Shown one piece after another: positions 19,001 through 28,740 of a stretch of 64,000 nucleotides of DNA. Both the position numbers and the translations under genes were made by a program. Under the pieces are notes generated by a model. It had not been told where the DNA came from. It searched no databases and saw nothing but the letters and a program-made list of their open reading frames with translations. The stretch spans positions 1-64,000 of the forward strand of contig JAQMWT010000586.1 of NCBI GenBank assembly GCA_029834535.1. The letters are read 5' to 3'. Source of the DNA: Chrysophaeum taylorii (lineage: Eukaryota > Sar > Pelagophyceae > Pelagomonadales > Pelagomonadaceae). The stretch's first letter is position 1; each line of letters opens with the position of its first letter.

Positions 19001-22000
19001 CGACCAGATGCGCAGCATCTTGTCGTCGCCGACGGTCGCATACTGAGGCAAAGAGGGATGTGCGGACATGCCCCATAGTTCGCCGCCGTAGTGCCCTTGC
19101 ACAACGCTTCGCTTGTGCACGTTCGTGCCGTCGGATGCGTCGAGTTCCCAGATCTCGGCCCCGAGGGTCGCGACTACAAGACGGTTGCGATCGTCGTCCC
19201 AACATACCGACCGCACCGTGGGCTCGACCGATCCGAGCATGTACATGTCGACCTCGAGCCGGCGCTCGAGGTTCGAGGTCCAGAGCCTCACGATGCCGTC
19301 TCTCCCGCCAGTGACGAGGCCGTCGCTTGCTACCCAGAGCGTCAAGATGGCGCCCGCGTGAGCCGAGACGCTCTTGTCGAGGTCCGTCCCGGCGAAGCGG
19401 TAGAGCGCGCCGTCGAGCGTACCGGCAACGAGCGCGTTGCCGAGCCAGCCGAGGCATAGGAAGGGTTGCAGGCGGCCTCGAATGCCGATGCGGCACGGCA
19501 CGCTCGTGATGTTACGGCCCGCAGCGCGCCAAAACTTGATGTAGTGTTCGCCGCTCGCGACGAAGCCGACGCCCGTGCCGAATCCAAGACCCTGGCGCGC
19601 TGGGAGTATCGCGAGCGGCTTGCGCAGTTTGAAGGTGGCTGTCTTGCACAGCACGACACCCACCTCCCAGTCGAAGATGATGGCGGTGTGGACGTCGTCG
19701 AGGCCAATCGTGACAAGATACTTGCCTTGTTCGTCCGAGGAGAACGCGATCAACGGCACGGCGCGTCGGTGATAAGCACGGAATCTTCGGACCGTCCGCA
19801 TCGACGAGTAGTCCCAGACGATCACGGCTGGCAGCTCGCACGGTCCTTCGCCGGTCGCGGCGATAGGACGCGCGTGATGGATAGCAATCCCCATCACCTC
19901 GGCGGCGTGTTCTCTGAAAAAGCGCTGTCGGCGCTCGTGGGCATTCAAGCACGCGACGACGTTTGCCGCGGGAAAAACGATCTCTCCCGAATCGATCGCA
20001 TACCGCACTTGGCCGCGCACGTCCCGCGTGCGGACGCCGTGGATCCACTCGAGGTCGAGGCGGTCGGGCGGCATCGCGTGATTTTCGGGGGGCGGCCGCG
20101 ACGGCGAGACGATCGTCCGCTGCCACGGCCGGATGGGCGCGTAGTCGTCGTCGGCGCCCCGTTCCTCCATGTTAAACACTGCCGTTACGTCGTACCTCGA
20201 GATGGCCTCGAGTGCCTTGGGTCGCGAAAATTGCTTCGGTCCGGTGGCGTAGTCGGCGACTTCGCGCGCGTCGGGCTTCTCGTCCGAAATCGTGGCCTTG
20301 TCGCGCTCTGCGGGTTTGGGGAGCCGCCACTGCGCGACCACGCCGTCGCCGCGCCCCGTCGTCCAAACGTACGCGCCGTCGCACGAGAAGATGCACGACC
20401 CGCCGGGTGCGGCGTGGCAAAAATAATCCCTCGAGACGGCGTCGCTCGCGAAGGGTGCCGGATAATTCCACAGACGCAGTCGGCCGCAGCTGTCGGTGGT
20501 AGCCAGCAGCGAGCCGCGCCGTGCCGAACTGGTGAGAAGGCAGCCGTCGTCGAGGTCGCTCCAAACCCCCTGGAGCGACCAGCCGAAGACGCACGTGTGG
20601 GAATCCCACTCGACGTCGCGCGCGAGCCGCGGCGCGCGCTGCTCGCCCGATTCGGCATCCCAAAAACAAAGCTCGCCGACGTCGTCCGTAGACTGGAGGA
20701 ACTTGGAGTCGGTAGACCAGTCGACCTGCATTATGCGGCCCTTGTGTCCGCGGCACTTGGTCGTCGTAGCAAAGTCGCCCACGCTGTAGAGATAGAGACA
20801 CCGATCCTCGCTGCCCATGACGAGCGCGAGGCCGTCGGGCGAAAAAGAAATGGCGGTTATCGGGTACTTGGAATCGCGCGCCTCGTGGATCACGGTCAAC
20901 GTGTCCGCATCTAAGACCACGTAGGCGCCGTCCTTGCGCTGGCGTTTGCCTTTGGCGTCGACGCCGCCGAGGCCCACGGCCAGCATCGCGCCGTCGCGCG
21001 AGAACGCACAGCACCGCGCCATCGTGTCAAGGGTTGCCGACCGCACCGCATCCCGTCCCTCCGCGTCCCACGCGTACACCTTCTTGTCGTCGCCAACCGT
21101 CACATACCTCTTGGGTTGCGTCGGGTGCGCCGCGAGGCCGCTCAGCCTTCGTTCGGCGTGCCCGACAACCACGGGCCGCTCGTGGAGGTTGTGGCCCTCT
21201 TTTGCGGAAACTTCGTAAAGCTGCGCCGACTCGGTCGCCACGGCGATCTTCGTCCGCAACGTGTCCCACGAGATGCTCTGGATCGCGCGGCTCGCGGCGC
21301 CGAGCGCCGCCGTGTCGAACGTCGCGCCGATCTCGAGCCCCGCCGTCCACAGCTGCACCTTGCCGTCGGTCGAGGCGGAAGCGAGGCCGAGGCCGTCCTT
21401 GGAGTCGCGAACAACCACGAGCGCGGTGATGGCGCTGGCGTGGACCTTGCGCGACTTCACGCACGTGCGGCCCTCCCACTCGAGGAGCTGGCCCGCCGCC
21501 GTGCCCGAGACAACCTTCAACCCGGTGTACGCGACGCACAGCTGGGGCTGGACCTTTACCGCGTTGCACAGCAGGCCGCTCTCGCGTCGATACCGCTCGT
21601 CCGGCGGGCCCTCGCGTAACCACCTCCAAAAATAAATGTGGTCGACGCCGCACGTCGCGAAATCGCGGCCGTCGAGGAAGCGAGCATCCAAAACGACGAG
21701 GGTGCTCGGGACGTCGGCGGTGAACGCCACGCGCTCCGTCCGCCATTCGTAGATAGCGACCAGCTGCGACCCCGGACGGTCGAGGCGCACTCCGGCGGGA
21801 GCGCCAACGCTCACAAGTCTCTCGCCGTCGCTCGAAAAGTCGAGGTGCATGACCCCAACCTGGTGCAAACCGCGCATCGTCGAGAGCACCTCGAGCGTCG
21901 TCGCCGACCACACCAAGATCTTGGGCGCGACGCCGAGCTCGCCCGTCGCGACCAACGTCTCGTTCTTAACGCGGTGCACGCGCATGCACTCTATTTGATC

Positions 22001-23183
22001 CGAGTGGACGTTGAAGAACCGCTGTTTGCGGTTGGGCACGTCGAGCACCACCCCTACTGAGCCGGCCGGATACGCGAGCTCGCCGCGCGCGGTGTACCAG
22101 ACGCACTGGCGGCGCTGCGCGTTGAAACCGTGAAGCCACTCGAGCTCGAGCCCGACCTCGGGCGGGCACGGGGGCGGCTTGCCCTTGAGGTCCCCCTCCT
22201 CCGAGGTAGTAGTTGTTGTTGTTGTTTCGGTCGGCTCCAGGAACGCGGCGATGTTTCGCCACGGCGGTCGTTGTTTGCTCGAAGTCCCCGTCTCCTCGAT
22301 CGCGACCATCTCGTCGCGGCCGCCGTCGGCGTCCATGATCGCCAGATGTTTTGACGTGCGCGCGGGCACCTCGCGATGCGGCCCCAAAAAACGGTCCTCG
22401 ATACTTTCGGCGTCGAAGGTCGCGTTGTCGAACGGCACTCTGACCGTCTCGGGGATGTCGCAATAAAACTCCATCCACGAAGAGATTTCTGGCGTCGTCA
22501 GACAATAGCGCGCGAAGGCGTCCCGGCTCACCGTCGAGCCGTCGAGAGATTTCGCGTTTTTGAAGGCTCCCGCCGCGACGCGTTCAATCTCACCCTCGGG
22601 CGGCATGTCGATGCCCGACAGCTTGCAGAGTCCGCTGACGGTCGACCGCAGCGCGAGAATCATCTCGTCGACCGTGAGTAGACCTGACTCGTCGAAGTCG
22701 TAGATACCAAACACGAACGTCATCTTCTCGCGATCGCTCATGCCGCTTACGACCGCGAGCGACGACAGAAACTCGAGGGCGTCGGCGAGGCCGTTGTTGT
22801 CGTCGTCGAGTGTCGCAAACAGCGTTCGAGACAGCCCGTCGAGCTTCTTCTCCGTGTAGCCCAAGTACTCCTGCGAGCGATGGGTTTACAGCGCCGCCGC
22901 CGCCGCTCAAGTTGTTGCACCTTGAGAACGACGCGTAGAATCTCGCACATCTCGTCAGCCGTCAACCCGAAGCCCTCGGCCTGTGGAGAAGACGACGGGT
23001 GATGGATGAGGCTTCCGAGGCACCGCGCACGATGTCGTTGAAAGCGTCCCAGAGTTGGTGCATCGACTTGCACGGCACTGCAAACGAGAGTGAGAACCGC
23101 AGCATACAAGACGACGACGACTTGCGATTGACGTAGTGCGTCGCGATGGGCAAGAGCGGCGCGCGTCCAAGAGTCTGACCCAT
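16082..23183 (-). CDS. EMAP/EML-family microtubule-associated protein, EF-hand plus three HELP-WD40 modules (spliced)
   Basis: The spliced model is complement(16082..22870, 22921..22980, 23031..23183), about 2,333 residues. The two 50-nt introns (GTGCGC...CACAG and GTGCAA...CGCAG) are both phase 0. Joining them gives MHQLWDAFNDI, AEGFGLTADEMCEIL and EYLGYTEKKLDGL, a continuous EF-hand-like region that the main exon alone lacks. EF loops DDDNNGLADALEF and DFDESGLLTVDEM follow. Three modules each open with a HELP motif (LELEWLHGFNAQ, LDLEWIHGVRTR, IRLAWVHGCQTE) and continue with paired WD40 propellers. Family members of the EML5/6 type bind microtubules and are common in ciliated protists. The N-terminal MGQT could be N-myristoylated, but position 6 is Gly rather than Ser/Thr. 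Confidence 0.9.
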
Positions 23184-23341
23184 CCGGAAAGGGCGTTATG
23201 GGGGGTTTCGTATTGGGGACGGACGGATCGACAGTACTTTTGAAGCGGATATTGAAGCAAATAATCTTCCACTCCAGGAAGATTCCTCGAGTCGGAACAC
23301 AGCACGAGCCAAGTAGTTCACCATTCATTCCTTCTTCGCCG
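23184..23341. promoter_or_regulatory. Bidirectional promoter between EML and cysteine synthase genes
   Basis: Only 158 bp separate the two ATG codons, which read away from each other, so both promoters must lie here or overlap the first exons. No TATA box is evident. Confidence 0.6.
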
Positions 23342-24535
23342 ATGATGCTCGTGTTCGTCGCAAGCATGCTTAAGAGCGGGGCGTCGTTGATGCCTCGTGC
23401 GGGCAGATCGACCGTCAGTCGGGCGCTGAGCGCCGTCCCCGGTCGCGGCGACGGACGTGGCGGTCTCTACGACGACGTGACGTTGACTGTTGGAAACACG
23501 CCAGTCATCAAGATAAGCGACAAGCTCGCGCCGCCGGGCGTCGAGATCTACGCCAAGTGCGAGTACTTCAATCCCCTCTCGTCGGTCAAGGATCGGCTCG
23601 CCGTTGCGATCATCGAGGACGCCGAAAAACGCGGCGTCCTCAAGCCGGGCGATACAGTCGTCGAGGCCACCTCGGGCAACACGGGCATCGCGGTCGCGAT
23701 GGTGTGCGCGCAAAGGGGGTACAAGTGCGTCATCACGATGGCCGAGCCCTTCTCGGTCGAGCGGCGCAAGCTGATGCGGATGCTGGGCGCGAAAGTTATC
23801 GTCACCCCAAAGGCCGGCAAGGGAACCGGCATGGTCGCAAAGGCGGCCGAGCTCTGCGATGAGCACGGCTGGTTCTTGTGCCACCAGTTCGAGAACGAGG
23901 CCAACTGGAAGTTCCACATGGAGACGACGGGTCCCGAGATCATCAACGACTTCAAGGGCAAGAAGTTGACGCATTGGGTCACCGGCTACGGAACGGGCGG
24001 GACGCTGCACGGCGCCGGCAAGGCGCTCAAGAAGAAGATGCCCGACCTCAAGATAGTCCTCGCCGAGCCGGAGGCAGCAGGGCTCCTCAAGTCGGGAATC
24101 CCCACCGAGCGCAACCCTGATGGCTCGCCGACCGCGTCGCACCCGGCGTTCACCGCGCATCCCATTCAAGGCTGGACCCCGGACTTCATCCCGCTCGTCC
24201 TCGAGAGCGCGCCACTCGACACCCTCATGGACGAGCTCATGCCCATCCCCGGCGACAAGGCCATCGCCACTGCCAAGCTCCTCGCCGCCCAGGAGGGCCT
24301 CCTCACGGGCATCAGCGGCGGTGGCACGATGTGGGCTGCTCTCGAGACCGCAAAGAAGGCAAAGAAGGGCAGCGTCATCCTCGCGATGCTCCCGGATACC
24401 GGCGAGCGGTACCTCTCGACGGGCCTCTTCGCCGACATCGCAGCCGACATGAACGAGGAGGAGCTCGAGATCGCCAAGTCTACGCCCTCTTTCCAGCTCA
24501 TCCCCGGTGAAGAACCTGTCCTCGCTGTCGCTTAA
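23342..24535 (+). CDS. Cysteine synthase / O-acetylserine (thiol)-lyase
   Basis: This PLP enzyme makes cysteine from O-acetylserine and sulfide. From the ATG at 23342 the product has 397 residues. The PLP lysine is in FNPLSSVKDRLA (Lys83), the substrate loop is EATSGNTGIAVA, and the phosphate loop is GYGTGGT. SISGGG-type and LPDTGERY motifs near the end are typical of the family (TGISGGGT, MLPDTGERYLST). The first 40 residues are Arg/Ser/Ala-rich with a hydrophobic start (MLVFVASML) and look like an organelle transit peptide. An in-frame ATG at 23198 lies only 14 bp from the neighbouring gene and would put an atypical sequence ahead of the transit peptide, so it is rejected as start. Confidence 0.93.
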   Translation: MMLVFVASMLKSGASLMPRAGRSTVSRALSAVPGRGDGRGGLYDDVTLTVGNTPVIKISDKLAPPGVEIYAKCEYFNPLSSVKDRLAVAIIEDAEKRGVLKPGDTVVEATSGNTGIAVAMVCAQRGYKCVITMAEPFSVERRKLMRMLGAKVIVTPKAGKGTGMVAKAAELCDEHGWFLCHQFENEANWKFHMETTGPEIINDFKGKKLTHWVTGYGTGGTLHGAGKALKKKMPDLKIVLAEPEAAGLLKSGIPTERNPDGSPTASHPAFTAHPIQGWTPDFIPLVLESAPLDTLMDELMPIPGDKAIATAKLLAAQEGLLTGISGGGTMWAALETAKKAKKGSVILAMLPDTGERYLSTGLFADIAADMNEEELEIAKSTPSFQLIPGEEPVLAVA

Positions 24536-25314
24536 AAAACGAGAACGCTCCTATTTTCGCGTCGTCAAATCCAAATCATCGCCGCCCGTCTCGTAGACAA
24601 ACAAACACACTCGCCGTGCGCGCGTCCCGTGCGCGTCCCCCTCCGCGTAGCTGCGCACAGCCCCGTCCGCCTCCTCCTATAGTGTGCAGGAGGCACGCCA
24701 CGGCACGAAGCTAGCCGGTCCATTTATTATTTATTAACCGGAAAATAATACAAGAGGATGCCGGGATTAATTTTCCGGACAGCAAATTTCAGCCCGAGAC
24801 GGTTGGTGAGTCGAGGATCACGTCGAGGGGGACCTTTACTACTGCTAACGGAGAACTAAAATGTGGGACGCGTGAAAGACAAGAACATCGCGCGGAAAAA
24901 AAAAACGAGTGTCAGCGATGCTCTTCCAGAGCATTCATTTATTTTGATGCGATGACAACTACTCGCCTCGCATCGACCGATCGATCTCGAGAAGATGAAT
25001 GTTCTATGAGCTGGACTCCACCGACACTGTCGGCGGCCGCCATGAGGAAAGTGAGACGAATACCCTGCACGTACGAACGAGATGCTCCCGACCACAAGAT
25101 GGGGGGAGCTTGATGCTGGCACATACATGCACGGGCTCACGAGATGTGCCTACTACGTACGCACGACGCGAACTATATGTATAGATTACACCCTGGTGGG
25201 TGGGTGGGTGCGTGGATGCATGGATGGATGGATGGAAATCCCGGTGACAATGTCGCAGGTGAGGAGGTCGTCGTCGCACGAGGATTGTCTCCTGCCTGAA
25301 AAAAAAATTTGGCA
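24536..25314. other. Intergenic spacer with short hairpin and low-complexity stretches
   Basis: No gene is seen. It includes an inverted repeat CCGGAAAAT (24738-24746) with ATTTTCCGG (24770-24778) and a GGTGGGTGGGTGGGTGCGTGG / ATGG-type run near 25194-25235. Its length is unusual for this compact block; a non-coding transcript cannot be excluded. Confidence 0.4.
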
Positions 25315-26363
25315 CTAATCGGCGTCGTCGACGAGACGGACGTCGCGAAAGGAGACGCCGAACGTGTCAGCGAAGAAGACGTCGCCGGGATCGAATCTCG
25401 GCGAGGCCTCGGCAGGGGGCTCGTCGGAGGCGTAGCCGGTCGGTATGATGACCGGGAGCGCGAAGCGATCCGGGACGTCGAGGTACGCGCGCACGCGCGC
25501 CGCGTCGAAGCCCTCCATCGGTGCCTGCCGGGCGCGCCCTTAGGACGACGACTAAAGGCGAGGCGGCACCGTCGCGAGGCCGTGACTGCGAGACACAAGG
25601 TCACGCGAGGGAAAAAAAAAAACAAGACGTACGCGGTAGCCGCGAGCATGTATGACCTGCGGGGGTATGACCTTTGGCGAAGCGAGGAAACGCGCTGCGC
25701 GGCGAGCATCGTGCTCTTGACAGCCCACTCGTGCGTGCGTTCCGGGAACGGCATCGGGACGAGCGGCGATGCGGCGTGGCTGCAGGCGAGGTCACTCGAG
25801 CATCGCGAGGTGCTCACGCCGCCAAGGCCTTGAGCCTGCGGAGGAAATCTCGAGCGACGGCGAAAATGAGCTCTCACGCCGATATAACAATGCCGCCCGA
25901 GGCGTAGAAGCCGGCGGCGAGAAGGAGGCTCTCGAGGGCCTCGTGGGGGCGGCCGCGCTCGCGCTCCATATCAACGAGCTTGGGGAGGAGCTTGGCCGGC
26001 TCGAGGTCAGCCGCCTGAGTATCGTCGTCTGACTCGCGTTCCTCTGTCTGACGCACGAAAACGGCGGTCACGGGGGCCTCGACGACCCGCGATCGGTTCG
26101 ACTCGGAAAGCATCGCGCCTGCTGCCGCGTCACCAAGCTCGGGCGCAACGCGTACGTCCGAGCAACTCGCGTTGGCCAGCCGACCGCACGACCACGCAGG
26201 TCCAGGGCTGCAGGTTAAAGCTCGACGGCGCGCGCTGCGTCAGCGCCAAGATCTCGGACAGGACCTTGTCTGGGATCGCGCGCTCCTCAAATTTACGGAC
26301 GCTCCGTCGCCGCAACACGACTTGGCGAAAAGCCGCGGCCATCGTCGTCTTCTTCGGACTCAT
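25315..26363 (-). CDS. Nitroreductase-family flavoprotein, six short exons
   Basis: The spliced model is complement(25315..25524, 25570..25585, 25633..25779, 25818..25835, 25878..26118, 26156..26363), giving 279 residues and keeping frame throughout. Its introns are 45, 47, 38, 42 and 37 nt, all GT-AG. The product opens with RRSVRKFEERAIPDKVLSEIL and APSSFNLQPW, the FMN-binding start of nitroreductases. It continues with VEAPVTAVFV, THEWAVKSTMLAA, YMLAATAHGLATAPMEGFD (spread over three exons) and ends with VIIPTGYASDEP. The family reduces nitro or quinone compounds with NAD(P)H. A 13-residue insertion between MLAAQ and SYMLAA may be one more intron with a GC donor. Two exons are only 16 and 18 nt long. 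Confidence 0.85.
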
Positions 26364-26429
26364 CTATTATACCCTAAGGCTAGTAGTAACAAGGAGGGGC
26401 GTGGTGGGGGGCGGGACGCAATCAATCAT

Positions 26430-27636
26430 CTAGCCGTCGAGATCCTCCGGGACGAGAACGTCGGTGATTTCGAGGGACGAGAGAGAGGCGTCGGGCCGCT
26501 CGAAGACCTACAGGATGATGATGGTGAACAACGCAAGGACAAGCGGCGGCGGCGGGGAGAGAAGGACGCACCCGGTCGACCTGGGAGCGCTGCGTGCCAA
26601 TAGTCCAGTCGAGCGTGATCTGCGCGGAAAAGAAGAAGATAGACGTGCGAAGAGAGACGGAACACACCACGCCGGCGCCGTCGATGCGCGTCGGGAAGGC
26701 GCAGGTAAGCTTGTCGGGCAAGAAGAGCTCGTGGACGGGTTTGCCGTTGTTGAGGAGGGGGTGAGGGTCGTAGATGCCGGTCCCCAAATCCGGGAGGATA
26801 GGGTCGGGCGGGGTGCCGCGGGGGGAAAGTCGCGCCACGTCGGCTCGCGCGAATATCCAGTCGTCGTCAGTAGCCGCGTAGGTGACACGGAGCGCGACGA
26901 GCTTAGCGTCTTTGCGGAGCCACACGTCGCACACGAGCTCGGAGGGCGAGGCGCGCGCGGTGGTGAAGGCGTTGACGTTGGCCGCGGTGCCGCCCAGCAC
27001 GGCGGCATCGTCGTCGAGCGCGCGGACGTTGTCGCCGCGGAAGTCGATCGGCCGGAGCTCCAAGGTCTGGAAGAAGTCGAGGCCTCCCGCGGGGAGCCTG
27101 GTCTCGTCGAGGACGGCGGCCCAGACGCCGTGCGGCGTCTCGGGCTCGACGTCCGGGACGTCGTCTCGGCGCGAGAGGTCGAGGGCCGCCGCAAACGAGG
27201 CTTCGCTGGCGAGGGTCTTGTCGAAGCGCTCCCCGGTACCCTCGAATGCCCCCTCAAACGTCTGGGAAAAGTGGTTGAATTGCCACATGTCGTTGGCCTC
27301 GAGCGCCTTGCGCCGAAAGGCCTCGCGCGCCTCGGGACTCAGGTCCGCCTCGGTTGCCGGCTTCTTCGGGGCGCCCGGAATCCGCGCGATCCGAGAGGTC
27401 TCGAGCCACTCGTCCCAATAGTCCTCCCACCCCAAGTAATGGACGAGGTACTTGTCCTCGCTCGTTGCCAAGACCTGCGCGTTGTACCACATCCCGTGTT
27501 CGTCCTGGGCGGCGACGATGGCGCCTTCGGAGAGTTCTTCTAGGGAGCGCCGCCGGACGGGGGGTCGACTCCTGGGATTGACAGCGACGAACGCGCCGAC
27601 GACGGCCGCCAAAAACAACGGGGCGCACACCACCAT
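26430..27636 (-). CDS. Membrane-anchored protein with chromo/Tudor-knot-like domain, three exons
   Basis: The model is complement(26430..26507, 26581..26619, 26668..27636), 361 residues, with GT-AG introns of 73 and 48 nt. The last two exons give ITLDWTIGTQRSQ and VFERPDASLSSLEITDVL before the stop. The start at 27636 yields a signal-anchor (CAPLFLAAVVGAFVAV). About 25 residues later comes AAQDEHGMWYNAQVLATSE and HYLGWEDYWDEWLE, a Tudor-knot fold usually seen in chromatin proteins. Finding it beside a membrane anchor is odd. The rest is unrecognised. An alternative in-frame ATG at 27693 overlaps the stop codon of the upstream DUF1295 gene and would add a translated GGTCC repeat. Confidence 0.7.
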
Positions 27637-27638
27637 GA

Positions 27639-27665
27639 GGACCGGACCGGACCGGACCGGACCGA
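27639..27665. repeat. (ACCGG)n pentanucleotide repeat between two tandem genes
   Basis: Five perfect pentanucleotide units fill about half of the 54-bp gap between the DUF1295 gene stop and the Tudor-knot gene start. The gap must contain a 3' end and a promoter unless transcripts overlap. Confidence 0.85.
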
Positions 27666-27689
27666 AAGAAAGAAAGAGTAGGGCTAGAT

Positions 27690-28571
27690 TCATGCGAATG
27701 CCGCGGCTGCGAGGGCCTTGAGGAGTGGGATGGGGTAGGGCACGATGAGCGGGGTGTTGGCCTTGTAAGCCTGGTATTCGGGGAGGGCGCCGTACTTTTT
27801 GTCCGCCAGCTCCAAGGCGGGGCCGATCCAGCCGGCAGATTGGCCGACGAAAAGCGTGGTGAGAAAGAGCGGGCAGAGCGTCGAGGCCACGAGTTTGCCG
27901 GGCGTCGCGAGCAGCGCGGGCACGTTGAGGAGCCAGATCCCAGTCCACAGGCAGAGGTTCCCAAAGTAGTTGGGGTGCTGGCTGACGCTCCAGACCCCGA
28001 CGTTGCAGAAGGATGCCTTGGGGTCCTGCTGCTGCTTGAAGGCCCATTTCTGGAAGTCGGCCGACACCTCGGTCGCGATGCCGACGACGAAGAGTAACCC
28101 TGCGATGGTGGACCAGGGACCGAGGCTCGGAGGCCGTGGGTTGTCGGCGGCCAGGGTGTGCGGCAGCATGGTGAGCCAGCCCCACGCAAACGAGACGAGC
28201 CAAAAGCTGAACGCACCCGGAACAGTCGACAGCGTTTCCTCGAGCCGAGCGTCGTGGCCCATCTTGAGGGCGCGGAAGAACAAAAAGCTGGCGAGGCGCG
28301 TCGCCCACGCGCCGACGCAGGTGGCCGAGACCGCCGTTCGAAGCGCGCGGCCGCGCGTCGCCGCCGCGGCAACCGTGAACGCCCCAGTCCCGATGAGATC
28401 CAAGTGGACGTGGGACCCCGTGGCGACGCTGATGCCGAACCCGAGGGCGTTCGCGGCGCCGAGCACTTTTGCCGACCGCGCGAGCGACCCGACGACTATC
28501 GCGGGCCGCTTTTTTTTCGGGCTCGCGCCCGACGCGAGAAAGATCCCCCCGAACAGCAACAACCGCATCAT
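27690..28571 (-). CDS. DUF1295 / steroid 5-alpha-reductase-like membrane protein
   Basis: This is a polytopic membrane protein of about 293 residues from the MetMet start at 28571. Hydrophobic helices alternate with short loops. The C-terminal half has SVSQHPNYFGNLCLWTGIW, the DUF1295 signature shared with steroid 5-alpha reductases and isoprenylcysteine methyltransferases, and a PLIVPYPIPLL tail. Members are thought to act as NADPH-dependent reductases of lipids in the ER or plastid; the substrate here is unknown. An upstream in-frame extension to 28667 lacks support and would shorten the promoter shared with EF-1alpha. Confidence 0.82.
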   Translation of the reverse strand: MMRLLLFGGIFLASGASPKKKRPAIVVGSLARSAKVLGAANALGFGISVATGSHVHLDLIGTGAFTVAAAATRGRALRTAVSATCVGAWATRLASFLFFRALKMGHDARLEETLSTVPGAFSFWLVSFAWGWLTMLPHTLAADNPRPPSLGPWSTIAGLLFVVGIATEVSADFQKWAFKQQQDPKASFCNVGVWSVSQHPNYFGNLCLWTGIWLLNVPALLATPGKLVASTLCPLFLTTLFVGQSAGWIGPALELADKKYGALPEYQAYKANTPLIVPYPIPLLKALAAAAFA

Positions 28572-28740
28572 CCTCACTTCTTCTTCTTCTACTTGCACAT
28601 GCCGTTCAACGGCTCTCATCGCCGACATCCCAAAAGGTCTCCTAGAGTCGGAAGCACTCGCCAACACATCGTAACTAGACAGACAGACAGTCGTCGCCGT
28701 CGTCCTCGCGTTTTTTCTTTAGAAAGGCAATCAATCAACC
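28572..28740. promoter_or_regulatory. Shared divergent promoter, DUF1295 gene and EF-1alpha
   Basis: The ATG codons are 169 bp apart in opposite directions. The region contains a pyrimidine-rich TCTTCTTC stretch next to the DUF1295 start and a GACAGACAGACAG run at about 28678-28691. No TATA box is seen. Confidence 0.5.

Noticed and set aside
16137-22681. Many plus-strand frames opposite the EML gene
   Set aside because: GC-rich coding sequence produces antisense open frames; the minus strand carries the HELP and WD40 repeats.
23198-23341. Upstream in-frame ATG for cysteine synthase
   Set aside because: Would begin 14 bp from the divergent EML gene and precede the transit peptide with an unrelated sequence.
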